From Panulirus ornatus (Eukaryota; Arthropoda; Malacostraca; Decapoda; Palinuridae), in the NCBI RefSeq assembly GCF_036320965.1, contig NC_092232.1, forward strand, positions 53,613,482 to 53,677,481: a DNA stretch of 64,000 nucleotides, read 5' to 3'. Positions 47,625-58,410 of this stretch are shown one piece after another. The translations under genes were made by a program, and so were the position numbers. The notes under the pieces were generated by a model. The model had not been told where the DNA came from, did not search any database, and worked only from the letters and a program-made list of their open reading frames with translations. How positions within the stretch are numbered: position 1 is the stretch's first letter; every line of letters begins with the position of its first letter.

Positions 47625-47815
47625 CAAGGGGAGACTGACAGAAACGTTTAAAAATAAGACTAACAGAAACGTTTAAAAATAAGAGTAATAAAACGTTTAA
47701 AAAATAAGACTAAGGGAAACGCTTAAAAGACACTAACAGAAACGTTCAGAAAATATTAAAAGAAACGTTTTACAAATACTAACAGAGACGTTAGAAAAAA
47801 AATTCTCTAGTACGA
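47625..47815. repeat. Small diverged array of the main satellite family
   Basis: About seven units. The first three correspond to the three unit types of the large array (49703-55524): one CTGAC type, one CTAAC type and one GTAAT type, with only one extra A in the third. The following four are progressively diverged (AAGGGAAACGCTT, CAGAAACGTTCAG, AAAGAAACGTTTTAC, CAGAGACGTTAG). The mixture of pristine and decayed units suggests an older relative or seed of the large array. Confidence 0.9.
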
Positions 47816-48094
47816 AGTTAGAGGTTAGGGAACTACAGCATATACCCTTCACAATGTTAGCAAGTATAATCGCAAACACTACAGCATCTGCAGATAACCA
47901 GAGAGTTCTGTCAAGATACTGGATGATGCAGAAAAAGAGTTAGGCAGTGATAATAATGACTCAAGTAATTTCCTTTCGTAATCTCTTCTTAATTTCTCAA
48001 CCAACTCGGGTCTGTAAGGTAGTCCTTCTTGGCTACAGTATTCAGAACTTGCCTTCGCTACCGCGAATGATCTGTTAAACGAGAATAAATAAAC

Positions 48095-48099
48095 AAAAA
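48095..48099 (-). terminator. RNA polymerase III T-run terminator of tRNA-Leu
   Basis: Five T residues on the minus strand, four bases after the tRNA 3' end. Confidence 0.75.
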
Positions 48100-48102
48100 C
48101 CA

Positions 48103-48184
48103 TGGCAGCGGTGGGATTCGAACCCACGCCTCCGAAGAGACTGGTGCCTTAAACCAGCGCCTTAGACCGCTCGGCCACGCTACC
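48103..48184 (-). tRNA. tRNA-Leu (anticodon AAG)
   Basis: On the minus strand the sequence folds as a standard 82-nt tRNA including the discriminator A. The 7-bp acceptor stem is GGTAGCG with CGCTGCC (one G-U pair). The A-box is TGGCCGAGCGG. The anticodon stem is CTGGT/ACCAG with loop TTAAGGC, giving anticodon AAG. A long variable arm with TCTCTTCGGAGG is typical of class II tRNAs. The T arm contains GGTTCGAATCC (B-box). No intron is present. A T5 run follows at 48095-48099 on the minus strand, a suitable RNA polymerase III terminator. All stems pair well, so this copy looks functional, unlike the SINE heads. It sits between the small and large satellite arrays. Confidence 0.96.
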
Positions 48185-48974
48185 CATGAAGTATTCATAG
48201 CCTGATGCTATGTAAATATATACATGTTCAGTGATAAGCGTACGTTTAGTGGTCATAGATAAGGCTACTTCATCTGGCGAAGCTCTGATGTATCGGATAC
48301 TGTGATGCAAAGCGCACAAGCCATTATAATAACTCCTCTCTCTGAAATACAATCAGTAACACTCAACTAGCGGCATACTAAAGACACGGAGATGACCCTT
48401 TGCCAACTGTGGTGTTTGTATCCACCAGTTAACAAGATCTCTAGTACATGACCGCCTCCTCCTCCGCCTCCCGGCCTACACACACACACACACCTGAACC
48501 ACATACATCTGTCATCCCCCTCAGCACATCTTGCCCTACCTGACCTATGTACATATGTCATCCACTTGAGCACATCTCACCCTAAGTGTCAGAATCACCT
48601 TGCAAACCCAGTGTCTTTCGCCTCTTTAATCTTCCCTAATAAGATGTAATCACCAAAGGACGTTTTTACTCCTCACTGTTCTAATTACCTGTCTGTGTTC
48701 TCTCTTAATTACTTCACGTACAGTCTCTCTTTCCATGAAATTAATTTGGACTGAACGCATCTATAATTATATGAGTTCTACTTAAACCCATCTATAATGA
48801 TATGAGTTCCACTTGCATTTTCATCCGAGGAAAGCCACTCCCTCCCTTCAATCAGCTCTCTCCTCCCTAACACATTAAGTCTCCTATACCTGTGTATAAT
48901 AACCTCCTCATCACCTCGCCTTCAACGTCAGGGTAAGGGCTTTGTGTACACCTTCTCTTTTATCGTACCCTCGC
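48185..48974. other. Unassigned spacer
   Basis: A short CA run lies at 48480-48494. No gene recognised. Confidence 0.4.
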
Positions 48975-49117
48975 TTCGAACCCCTATATCTTATCTTTGT
49001 TAAGCTCTTCGAGCCCCTGTATCTTATCTTTGTTAAGCTCTTCGAACCCCTGTATCTTATCTTTGTTAAGCTCTTCGAACCCCTATATCTTATCTTTGTT
49101 AAGCTCTTCGAACCCCC
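48975..49117. repeat. 33-bp minisatellite, about 4-5 units
   Basis: Units read CTCTTCGAACCCCTATATC, then TTATCTTTGTTAAG. The unit is divisible by three, so both strands show open 11-residue repeats. Confidence 0.93.
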
Positions 49118-49680
49118 AGGTATGAATGATATCTTTATTATGTTCTTACGACAGAGAGAACCCACACAATCACAATCGTCTACTGCTGCGAAAGCTGTGG
49201 TCATGAGCGGAGCCGAACTCTGGAGTTATGATCTTCAAAATCAGTCGCTTTAATCCCTCTCCCATTTCTTCTTCTCTCCCTTACGGCTACATCATTCTCC
49301 TTTGGCTGTATATTTGTTTTCTCTCAGCTAAAACACACGGCTTTCAACAAACTTCAGACGCTAACATACACAACATAGATCGACGGAGTATTTTTCTTAT
49401 TTGTTCTACTATCTGGATTTCCACAAAAGATGAGGAAGGCTGAATATTCTCTTGTTAGTATAGCCTTGCAGGACGAGCTCATGTAAACAACACTAACCTC
49501 CAAGGTAAACATACATGCTATGAAAATAAATCTCACATGGAAACACCAGTGGGTTGAAAAATAAGACAATGAAGGCTTATGAGACAGACAGACTTATATC
49601 ACAGCACAAGTGCCCGTCTCGAAATGGAGGATGTACTGTCTTTTGTCTCTCTTATCACTGACATGGACCTTCCCTTATGT
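49118..49680. other. Unassigned spacer up to the satellite
   Basis: Normal complexity without a recognised feature. Confidence 0.4.
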
Positions 49681-49702
49681 GAGCAATAAAACGTTTAAAA
49701 AT

Positions 49703-52700
49703 AAGACTAACAGAAACGTTTAAAAATAAGACTAACAGAAACGTTTAAAAATAAGACTGACAGAAACGTTTAAAAATAAGACTGACAGAAACGTTTAAAA
49801 ATAAGAGTAATAAAACGTTTAAAAATAAGACTAACAGAAACGTTTAAAAATAAGACTGACAGAAACGTTTAAAAATAAGACTGACAGAAACGTTTAAAAA
49901 TAAGACTGACAGAAACGTTTAAAAATAAGACTAACAGAAACGTTTAAAAATAAGACTGACAGAAACGTTTAAAAATAAGACTGACAGAAACGTTTAAAAA
50001 TAAGACTGACAGAAACGTTTAAAAATAAGAGTAATAAAACGTTTAAAAATAAGACTAACAGAAACGTTTAAAAATAAGACTGACAGAAACGTTTAAAAAT
50101 AAGACTGACAGAAACGTTTAAAAATAAGACTAACAGAAACGTTTAAAAATAAGAGTAATAAAACGTTTAAAAATAAGACTAACAGAAACGTTTAAAAATA
50201 AGAGTAATAAAACGTTTAAAAATAAGACTAACAGAAACGTTTAAAAATAAGAGTAATAAAACGTTTAAAAATAAGAGTAATAAAACGTTTAAAAATAAGA
50301 CTAACAGAAACGTTTAAAAATAAGAGTAATAAAACGTTTAAAAATAAGACTGACAGAAACGTTTAAAAATAAGAGTAATAAAACGTTTAAAAATAAGACT
50401 GACAGAAACGTTTAAAAATAAGACTGACAGAAACGTTTAAAAATAAGACTGACAGAAACGTTTAAAAATAAGAGTAATAAAACGTTTAAAAATAAGACTA
50501 ACAGAAACGTTTAAAAATAAGAGTAATAAAACGTTTAAAAATAAGACTGACAGAAACGTTTAAAAATAAGACTGACAGAAACGTTTAAAAATAAGAGTAA
50601 TAAAACGTTTAAAAATAAGAGTAATAAAACGTTTAAAAATAAGACTAACAGAAACGTTTAAAAATAAGACTAACAGAAACGTTTAAAAATAAGACTGACA
50701 GAAACGTTTAAAAATAAGACTAACAGAAACGTTTAAAAATAAGACTAACAGAAACGTTTAAAAATAAGACTAACAGAAACGTTTAAAAATAAGACTGACA
50801 GAAACGTTTAAAAATAAGACTAACAGAAACGTTTAAAAATAAGAGTAATAAAACGTTTAAAAATAAGACTGACAGAAACGTTTAAAAATAAGACTGACAG
50901 AAACGTTTAAAAATAAGAGTAATAAAACGTTTAAAAATAAGACTGACAGAAACGTTTAAAAATAAGACTGACAGAAACGTTTAAAAATAAGACTAACAGA
51001 AACGTTTAAAAATAAGACTGACAGAAACGTTTAAAAATAAGACTAACAGAAACGTTTAAAAATAAGAGTAATAAAACGTTTAAAAATAAGACTGACAGAA
51101 ACGTTTAAAAATAAGACTGACAGAAACGTTTAAAAATAAGAGTAATAAAACGTTTAAAAATAAGACTGACAGAAACGTTTAAAAATAAGACTAACAGAAA
51201 CGTTTAAAAATAAGACTGACAGAAACGTTTAAAAATAAGACTAACAGAAACGTTTAAAAATAAGAGTAATAAAACGTTTAAAAATAAGAGTAATAAAACG
51301 TTTAAAAATAAGACTAACAGAAACGTTTAAAAATAAGACTGACAGAAACGTTTAAAAATAAGACTGACAGAAACGTTTAAAAATAAGAGTAATAAAACGT
51401 TTAAAAATAAGACTGACAGAAACGTTTAAAAATAAGACTGACAGAAACGTTTAAAAATAAGACTAACAGAAACGTTTAAAAATAAGACTAACAGAAACGT
51501 TTAAAAATAAGAGTAATAAAACGTTTAAAAATAAGACTGACAGAAACGTTTAAAAATAAGACTAACAGAAACGTTTAAAAATAAGACTAACAGAAACGTT
51601 TAAAAATAAGACTAACAGAAACGTTTAAAAATAAGACTGACAGAAACGTTTAAAAATAAGACTAACAGAAACGTTTAAAAATAAGACTGACAGAAACGTT
51701 TAAAAATAAGACTGACAGAAACGTTTAAAAATAAGAGTAATAAAACGTTTAAAAATAAGACTGACAGAAACGTTTAAAAATAAGAGTAATAAAACGTTTA
51801 AAAATAAGAGTAATAAAACGTTTAAAAATAAGACTGACAGAAACGTTTAAAAATAAGACTGACAGAAACGTTTAAAAATAAGAGTAATAAAACGTTTAAA
51901 AATAAGAGTAATAAAACGTTTAAAAATAAGAGTAATAAAACGTTTAAAAATAAGAGTAATAAAACGTTTAAAAATAAGAGTAATAAAACGTTTAAAAATA
52001 AGAGTAATAAAACGTTTAAAAATAAGACTGACAGAAACGTTTAAAAATAAGACTGACAGAAACGTTTAAAAATAAGACTGACAGAAACGTTTAAAAATAA
52101 GAGTAATAAAACGTTTAAAAATAAGACTGACAGAAACGTTTAAAAATAAGACTGACAGAAACGTTTAAAAATAAGAGTAATAAAACGTTTAAAAATAAGA
52201 CTGACAGAAACGTTTAAAAATAAGACTGACAGAAACGTTTAAAAATAAGAGTAATAAAACGTTTAAAAATAAGACTGACAGAAACGTTTAAAAATAAGAC
52301 TGACAGAAACGTTTAAAAATAAGAGTAATAAAACGTTTAAAAATAAGAGTAATAAAACGTTTAAAAATAAGAGTAATAAAACGTTTAAAAATAAGAGTAA
52401 TAAAACGTTTAAAAATAAGACTGACAGAAACGTTTAAAAATAAGAGTAATAAAACGTTTAAAAATAAGACTGACAGAAACGTTTAAAAATAAGAGTAATA
52501 AAACGTTTAAAAATAAGAGTAATAAAACGTTTAAAAATAAGACTGACAGAAACGTTTAAAAATAAGAGTAATAAAACGTTTAAAAATAAGACTGACAGAA
52601 ACGTTTAAAAATAAGACTGACAGAAACGTTTAAAAATAAGACTGACAGAAACGTTTAAAAATAAGACTAACAGAAACGTTTAAAAATAAGACTGACAGAA

Positions 52701-55524
52701 ACGTTTAAAAATAAGACTGACAGAAACGTTTAAAAATAAGACTGACAGAAACGTTTAAAAATAAGAGTAATAAAACGTTTAAAAATAAGACTGACAGAAA
52801 CGTTTAAAAATAAGACTAACAGAAACGTTTAAAAATAAGAGTAATAAAACGTTTAAAAATAAGACTAACAGAAACGTTTAAAAATAAGACTGACAGAAAC
52901 GTTTAAAAATAAGAGTAATAAAACGTTTAAAAATAAGAGTAATAAAACGTTTAAAAATAAGACTGACAGAAACGTTTAAAAATAAGAGTAATAAAACGTT
53001 TAAAAATAAGACTGACAGAAACGTTTAAAAATAAGACTAACAGAAACGTTTAAAAATAAGACTGACAGAAACGTTTAAAAATAAGACTAACAGAAACGTT
53101 TAAAAATAAGACTGACAGAAACGTTTAAAAATAAGACTGACAGAAACGTTTAAAAATAAGACTGACAGAAACGTTTAAAAATAAGACTGACAGAAACGTT
53201 TAAAAATAAGACTGACAGAAACGTTTAAAAATAAGACTAACAGAAACGTTTAAAAATAAGAGTAATAAAACGTTTAAAAATAAGAGTAATAAAACGTTTA
53301 AAAATAAGAGTAATAAAACGTTTAAAAATAAGACTGACAGAAACGTTTAAAAATAAGAGTAATAAAACGTTTAAAAATAAGAGTAATAAAACGTTTAAAA
53401 ATAAGACTGACAAAACGTTTAAAAATAAGACTAACAGAAACGTTTAAAAATAAGAGTAATAAAACGTTTAAAAATAAGACTAACAGAAACGTTTAAAAAT
53501 AAGACTAACAGAAACGTTTAAAAATAAGAGTAATAAAACGTTTAAAAATAAGACTAACAGAAACGTTTAAAAATAAGAGTAATAAAACGTTTAAAAATAA
53601 GAGTAATAAAACGTTTAAAAATAAGACTGACAGAAACGTTTAAAAATAAGAGTAATAAAACGTTTAAAAATAAGACTAACAGAAACGTTTAAAAATAAGA
53701 CTGACAGAAACGTTTAAAAATAAGAGTAATAAAACGTTTAAAAATAAGACTGACAGAAACGTTTAAAAATAAGAGTAATAAAACGTTTAAAAATAAGACT
53801 GACAGAAACGTTTAAAAATAAGACTGACAGAAACGTTTAAAAATAAGAGTAATAAAACGTTTAAAAATAAGACTGACAGAAACGTTTAAAAATAAGAGTA
53901 ATAAAACGTTTAAAAATAAGACTGACAGAAACGTTTAAAAATAAGACTAACAGAAACGTTTAAAAATAAGAGTAATAAAACGTTTAAAAATAAGAGTAAT
54001 AAAACGTTTAAAAATAAGACTAACAGAAACGTTTAAAAATAAGACTAACAGAAACGTTTAAAAATAAGAGTAATAAAACGTTTAAAAATAAGACTAACAG
54101 AAACGTTTAAAAATAAGACTGACAGAAACGTTTAAAAATAAGACTAACAGAAACGTTTAAAAATAAGACTAACAGAAACGTTTAAAAATAAGACTAACAG
54201 AAACGTTTAAAAATAAGAGTAATAAAACGTTTAAAAATAAGACTGACAGAAACGTTTAAAAATAAGAGTAATAAAACGTTTAAAAATAAGACTAACAGAA
54301 ACGTTTAAAAATAAGACTGACAGAAACGTTTAAAAATAAGACTGACAGAAACGTTTAAAAATAAGAGTAATAAAACGTTTAAAAATAAGACTAACAGAAA
54401 CGTTTAAAAATAAGACTAACAGAAACGTTTAAAAATAAGAGTAATAAAACGTTTAAAAATAAGACTGACAGAAACGTTTAAAAATAAGAGTAATAAAACG
54501 TTTAAAAATAAGACTAACAGAAACGTTTAAAAATAAGACTAACAGAAACGTTTAAAAATAAGACTAACAGAAACGTTTAAAAATAAGACTAACAGAAACG
54601 TTTAAAAATAAGACTAACAGAAACGTTTAAAAATAAGACTGACAGAAACGTTTAAAAATAAGAGTAATAAAACGTTTAAAAATAAGACTGACAGAAACGT
54701 TTAAAAATAAGACTGACAGAAACGTTTAAAAATAAGACTGACAGAAACGTTTAAAAATAAGACTAACAGAAACGTTTAAAAATAAGACTAACAGAAACGT
54801 TTAAAAATAAGACTAACAGAAACGTTTAAAAATAAGACTAACAGAAACGTTTAAAAATAAGACTAACAGAAACGTTTAAAAATAAGAGTAATAAAACGTT
54901 TAAAAATAAGACTAACAGAAACGTTTAAAAATAAGAGTAATAAAACGTTTAAAAATAAGACTAACAGAAACGTTTAAAAATAAGAGTAATAAAACGTTTA
55001 AAAATAAGACTGACAGAAACGTTTAAAAATAAGACTGACAGAAACGTTTAAAAATAAGAGTAATAAAACGTTTAAAAATAAGACTAACAGAAACGTTTAA
55101 AAATAAGAGTAATAAAACGTTTAAAAATAAGAGTAATAAAACGTTTAAAAATAAGACTAACAGAAACGTTTAAAAATAAGACTAACAGAAACGTTTAAAA
55201 ATAAGACTGACAGAAACGTTTAAAAATAAGAGTAATAAAACGTTTAAAAATAAGACTGACAGAAACGTTTAAAAATAAGACTGACAGAAACGTTTAAAAA
55301 TAAGAGTAATAAAACGTTTAAAAATAAGACTGACAGAAACGTTTAAAAATAAGACTAACAGAAACGTTTAAAAATAAGACTGACAGAAACGTTTAAAAAT
55401 AAGAGTAATAAAACGTTTAAAAATAAGACTGACAGAAACGTTTAAAAATAAGACTGACAGAAACGTTTAAAAATAAGACTGACAGAAACGTTTAAAAATA
55501 AGACTGACAGAAACGTTTAAAAAT
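49703..55524. repeat. Satellite array, 236 units of 24-25 bp in three types
   Basis: Each unit is AAGA, a variable block, then AACGTTTAAAAAT. The three types are CTAACAGA (25 bp, 'A'), CTGACAGA (25 bp, 'G') and GTAATAA (24 bp, 'T'). Reading unit by unit I count 64 A, 94 G, 77 T and one hybrid (about 53403, CTGACAA, 24 bp). The implied length, 78 x 24 + 158 x 25 = 5822 bp, equals the interval exactly. A partial unit precedes it (49681-49702) and another follows (from 55525). Each unit has a single CpG, inside the 8-bp palindrome AAACGTTT. All frames contain stops, so it is non-coding. Near-perfect identity implies recent amplification or homogenisation. Confidence 0.98.
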
Positions 55525-55699
55525 AAGACTAACACAAACTCCTTTCTGTTGCTACGTTGACTTGATCTTAATGAACTCACGCGATCAAAAATTAATAGCG
55601 TCCATTTCAGTAATCACTTCATCCTGTCAGACAATAAAAGTCAATAATAAAAAACAGAAAAATTAGAGAAACACTTGAAGATAAAATGTCAAAGCCAAT

Positions 55700-56015
55700 A
55701 TAGACAAGGACAACAGGACAAAAGGACTATACCGACAAGGACAAAAAAAGCTAGACTGATAAGAACAAAAAGCTAGACTAATAAGAACAAAAGCTAGACT
55801 AATAAGAACAAAAGGACTAGACTGATAAGAACAAAAGCTAGACTGATAAGAACAAAAAAAGCTAGACTGATAAGAACAAAAAGCTAGACTGATAAGAACA
55901 AAAAGATAAGACTGATAAGAACAATAGGACTAGACTTGATAACAAAAAGACTAAACTGATAAGATCAAAAAGGACTTCACTGATAAGGACGAAAAGACTA
56001 GACTGACAAGGGCAA
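55700..56015. repeat. Degenerate 21-25-bp tandem repeat beside the satellite
   Basis: About 13 units around GCTAGACTGATAAGAACAAAA with variable A-run length. As in the satellite, a G/A alternative occurs at one site (GACTGATAAG or GACTAATAAG). The resemblance to AGACTGACAGAA may indicate distant relationship. Confidence 0.85.
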
Positions 56016-56747
56016 GGACTGGTTGCTACCACTGCCTCCGTAATACAACTTAAGCCCTGGATTTATCCCTGGATGCCTCCCTCCCTCCCTCCCTCCCCCT
56101 CCCCCTCCCTCCCCCAAATTTCCAGCCTTCCAGTCTTGGCATTCACATGCTAATGCCTCGCGGGTCATCAATAGCCATCAACCAATGAACCCCAGTGGAT
56201 ATCTGAGCGATAAATCCAGCCATTCTTTCTTCTTTTTTTTTCCACATTCAAATATTGAAATGTGATTACGGAGCCTTCTACAAAATACAAAAAAAAAAAT
56301 TTCTTTTGATCTTAGCCGTGTACTCGTACCCCATTTTCTAGTATCTGATCCATTTACGGGTTATATGCACCCCATTTTCTGAAATATCTGATCCATTTAC
56401 TAGGAGGGACTGACTGTCAGGGCCAAAGGCTGTTTCAGACCACCTGTTGACATGGTTAGAAACTAAGGGTTTTTAAGATGAACGTAAACATGCGTTACTG
56501 GACACCGGTTGTATTTCCATACCAACCATATACCCAATACTTAACACATTTACAGTCATTGCAACATTTCTCCCCTTTCTTAATGTTCCTGTCGATGTTT
56601 CTATTATACTAACTAGGTTTCTGAACTTCCTTATGCTATCAGCTCTTGCTCTACCTGTACCTAGTTAATGCCACACGTAAATTGCTCTGCTGTAGAGGAG
56701 ATTTTTCCCTCCCCAATTCTTTCCTGCCGTTATGTATGCCTAGTCTC
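56016..56747. other. Unassigned spacer
   Basis: A CCCT run lies at about 56079-56114. The phrase CCCATTTTCT...ATCTGATCCATTTAC is repeated at 56330-56400 (period about 49 bp). No gene recognised. Confidence 0.4.
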
Positions 56748-57075
56748 TTTCCCCACTTCTTTTCCTGCCACTACTATTTTCGCCTAGTTTGTGTCCCCAC
56801 TTCTTTTCCTGCCACTATCCACGCCTCGTTTGTGTCCCCACTTCTTTTCCTGCTACTATCCACGCCTCGTTTGTGCCCCCACTTCTTTTCCTGCCACTAT
56901 CCACGCCTCGTTTGTGTCCCCACTTCTTTTCCTGCCACTATCCACGCCTCGTTTGTGCCCCCACTTCTTTTCCTGCCACTATCCACGCCTCGTTTGTGCC
57001 CCCACTTCTTTTCCTGCCACTATCCACGCCTAGTTTGTGTCCCCACTTCTTTTCCTGCCACTATCCACGCCTAGT
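56748..57075. repeat. 41-bp minisatellite, about 8 units
   Basis: Units read GTTTGTGTCCCCACTTCTTT, then TCCTGCCACTATCCACGCCTC. GTGTCC and GTGCCC alternatives are mixed. Three frames are open and produce Phe/Pro/His/Cys repeats, an artefact. Confidence 0.95.
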
Positions 57076-57673
57076 TTCTTTTCCAAGGGACACCAAGCAA
57101 GCTCAGACTGCCAAAGCTTCTAGCACAAACGTCTTGAGCTGCAAGATTTACACTGTTCAGGCAGAACGACCGTACGAGAAGTGATATACCGATGCCCTAG
57201 CGTCATGCCTTCCAGGATATTCCATAAAATTAAACCCTCCAATTCACCGGCCACTTCGGGATATTCGATGCCAATTAATTTCGGGATATTCGGTGCGAAT
57301 CTTCTGTCGTGGATTAGTCTGGTATTGCTAGCTTAGTGTGGCGATCCAGACCTCCCCCCCCAAAAAAAAGTCCCCTTTAAATCTAGTGTTTCAGCTCTCT
57401 CAACTCTGTCATGGCTCATCATCTACACCATTAGAGGAAAAAACTAATGAATCTTCGTCACGTAAGACACTGAGAAAGATGGATTCATATCCCGTCCATC
57501 TGTTTAGAATCCATTCGGAATGTGTTTGAATCTATAATTCACCATTTGGAATGATCAATAACATTAATTAACGTCTTAGTGTTAGGAACTGGCTACAGAT
57601 CTGCATGGCAGGTGATGATGAACCCAACTGGGCATATTTCTTGCTTTCCTACGTGATATTCAAAGCACATAAA

Positions 57674-57678
<5 letters not shown>
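57076..57678. other. Unassigned spacer
   Basis: The phrase CGGGATATTCG(G/A)TGC recurs at about 57257 and 57282. No gene recognised. Confidence 0.4.

Positions 57679-57714
<36 letters not shown>
57679..57714. repeat. (AT)n microsatellite
   Basis: About 36 bp of AT at the 3' end of the putative tail-sharing SINE. Confidence 0.95.
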
Positions 57715-57717
<3 letters not shown>

Positions 57718-57952
57718 TTTTCTTTTTTCTTTTAAACTATTCGCCATTTCCCGCGTTAGCGAGGTAGCATTAGGAACAGAGGACTGGGCCTTTTTTTGAA
57801 TATCCTCACCTGGCCCCCTCTGTTCCTTCTTTTGGAAAATTTAAAAAAAAAAATGAGAGGGGAGGATTTCCAGCCCCCCGCTCCCTCCCCTTTTAGTCGC
57901 CTTCTACGACACGCAGGGAATACGTGGGAAGTATTCTTAATCCCCTATCCCC

Positions 57953-57956
<4 letters not shown>
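57715..57956 (-). mobile_element. Putative SINE sharing the LINE-B 3' tail
   Basis: On the minus strand this 242-bp element begins ATCCCTGGGGATAGGGG and contains GTCGTAGAAGGCGACTAA (a possible GTCG/CGAC hairpin) and a G-rich stretch. It ends GGCCCAGTCCTCTGTTCC, then TAATGCTACCTCGCTAACGC, then GGGAAATGGCGAATAG and an A-rich tail. That last part aligns with the 3' end of LINE-B (GGGCCATTTC...GCTACCTCGCAAACGCGGG...CAGCGACAAAG), both in the same orientation before an AT tract. A short non-coding element with a LINE 3' tail is the classic SINE arrangement. I find no clear tRNA head, so the class is uncertain. Confidence 0.55.

Positions 57957-58032
<76 letters not shown>
57957..58032. repeat. (AT)n microsatellite
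   Basis: About 76 bp of pure AT between the putative SINE and the foldback. Confidence 0.97.
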
Positions 58033-58035
<3 letters not shown>

Positions 58036-58063
58036 AAAGGATCACAATTTTGCGCGTGACCAA

Positions 58064-58340
58064 GATATTCCTATGAGTCCACGGGGAAAATGAAACACGA
58101 AAAGTTCCCAAGTGCACTTTCGTGCAATAATCACATCATCAGGGGAGACACAAGAGAGAAATATAACAGTCAGTTGATATACATCGAAGAGACGAAGCTA
58201 GGACGCCAGCACTAGCTTCGTCTCTTCGATGTATATCAACTGACTTATATTTCTCTCTTGTGTCTCCCCTGATGATGTGATTATTACACGAAAGTGCACT
58301 TGGGAACTTTTCGTGTTTCATTTTCCCCGTGGACTTATAG

Positions 58341-58348
<8 letters not shown>
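58064..58348. mobile_element. Foldback: inverted repeat of a Penelope-like terminal segment
   Basis: The left arm (58064-58200) and right arm (58213-58348) are reverse complements over about 135 bp, with a 12-bp centre. I see only a two-base indel (ATAACAGTC against ATAAGTC) and about two substitutions. The arm sequence runs CCTATGAGTCCACGGGGAAA, TGAAACACGAAAAGTTCCC, AAGTGCACTTTCGTGCAAT, CATCATCAGGGG. Single arms recur at 59043-59098, 60665-60750 and 61898-62020. In the reverse sense each arm contains CTGATGA, then GTG..CAC, then GAAA. I infer a Penelope-like origin from recollection; no RT of that type is present here. Confidence 0.75.

Positions 58349-58396
<48 letters not shown>
58349..58396. 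repeat. (AT)n microsatellite
   Basis: Alternating AT between the foldback and the LINE-B tail, ending in a poly-T run (58397-58410). Confidence 0.95.

Positions 58397-58410
<14 letters not shown>

Noticed and set aside
49703..55524. CRISPR array
   Set aside because: The units are contiguous, without unique spacers, in a eukaryotic context. Variation is limited to three fixed types.
56646..57184. Cys/His/Phe-rich protein with 41-bp coded repeats
   Set aside because: Three overlapping frames are equally open through the minisatellite; no start, signal or domain evidence.
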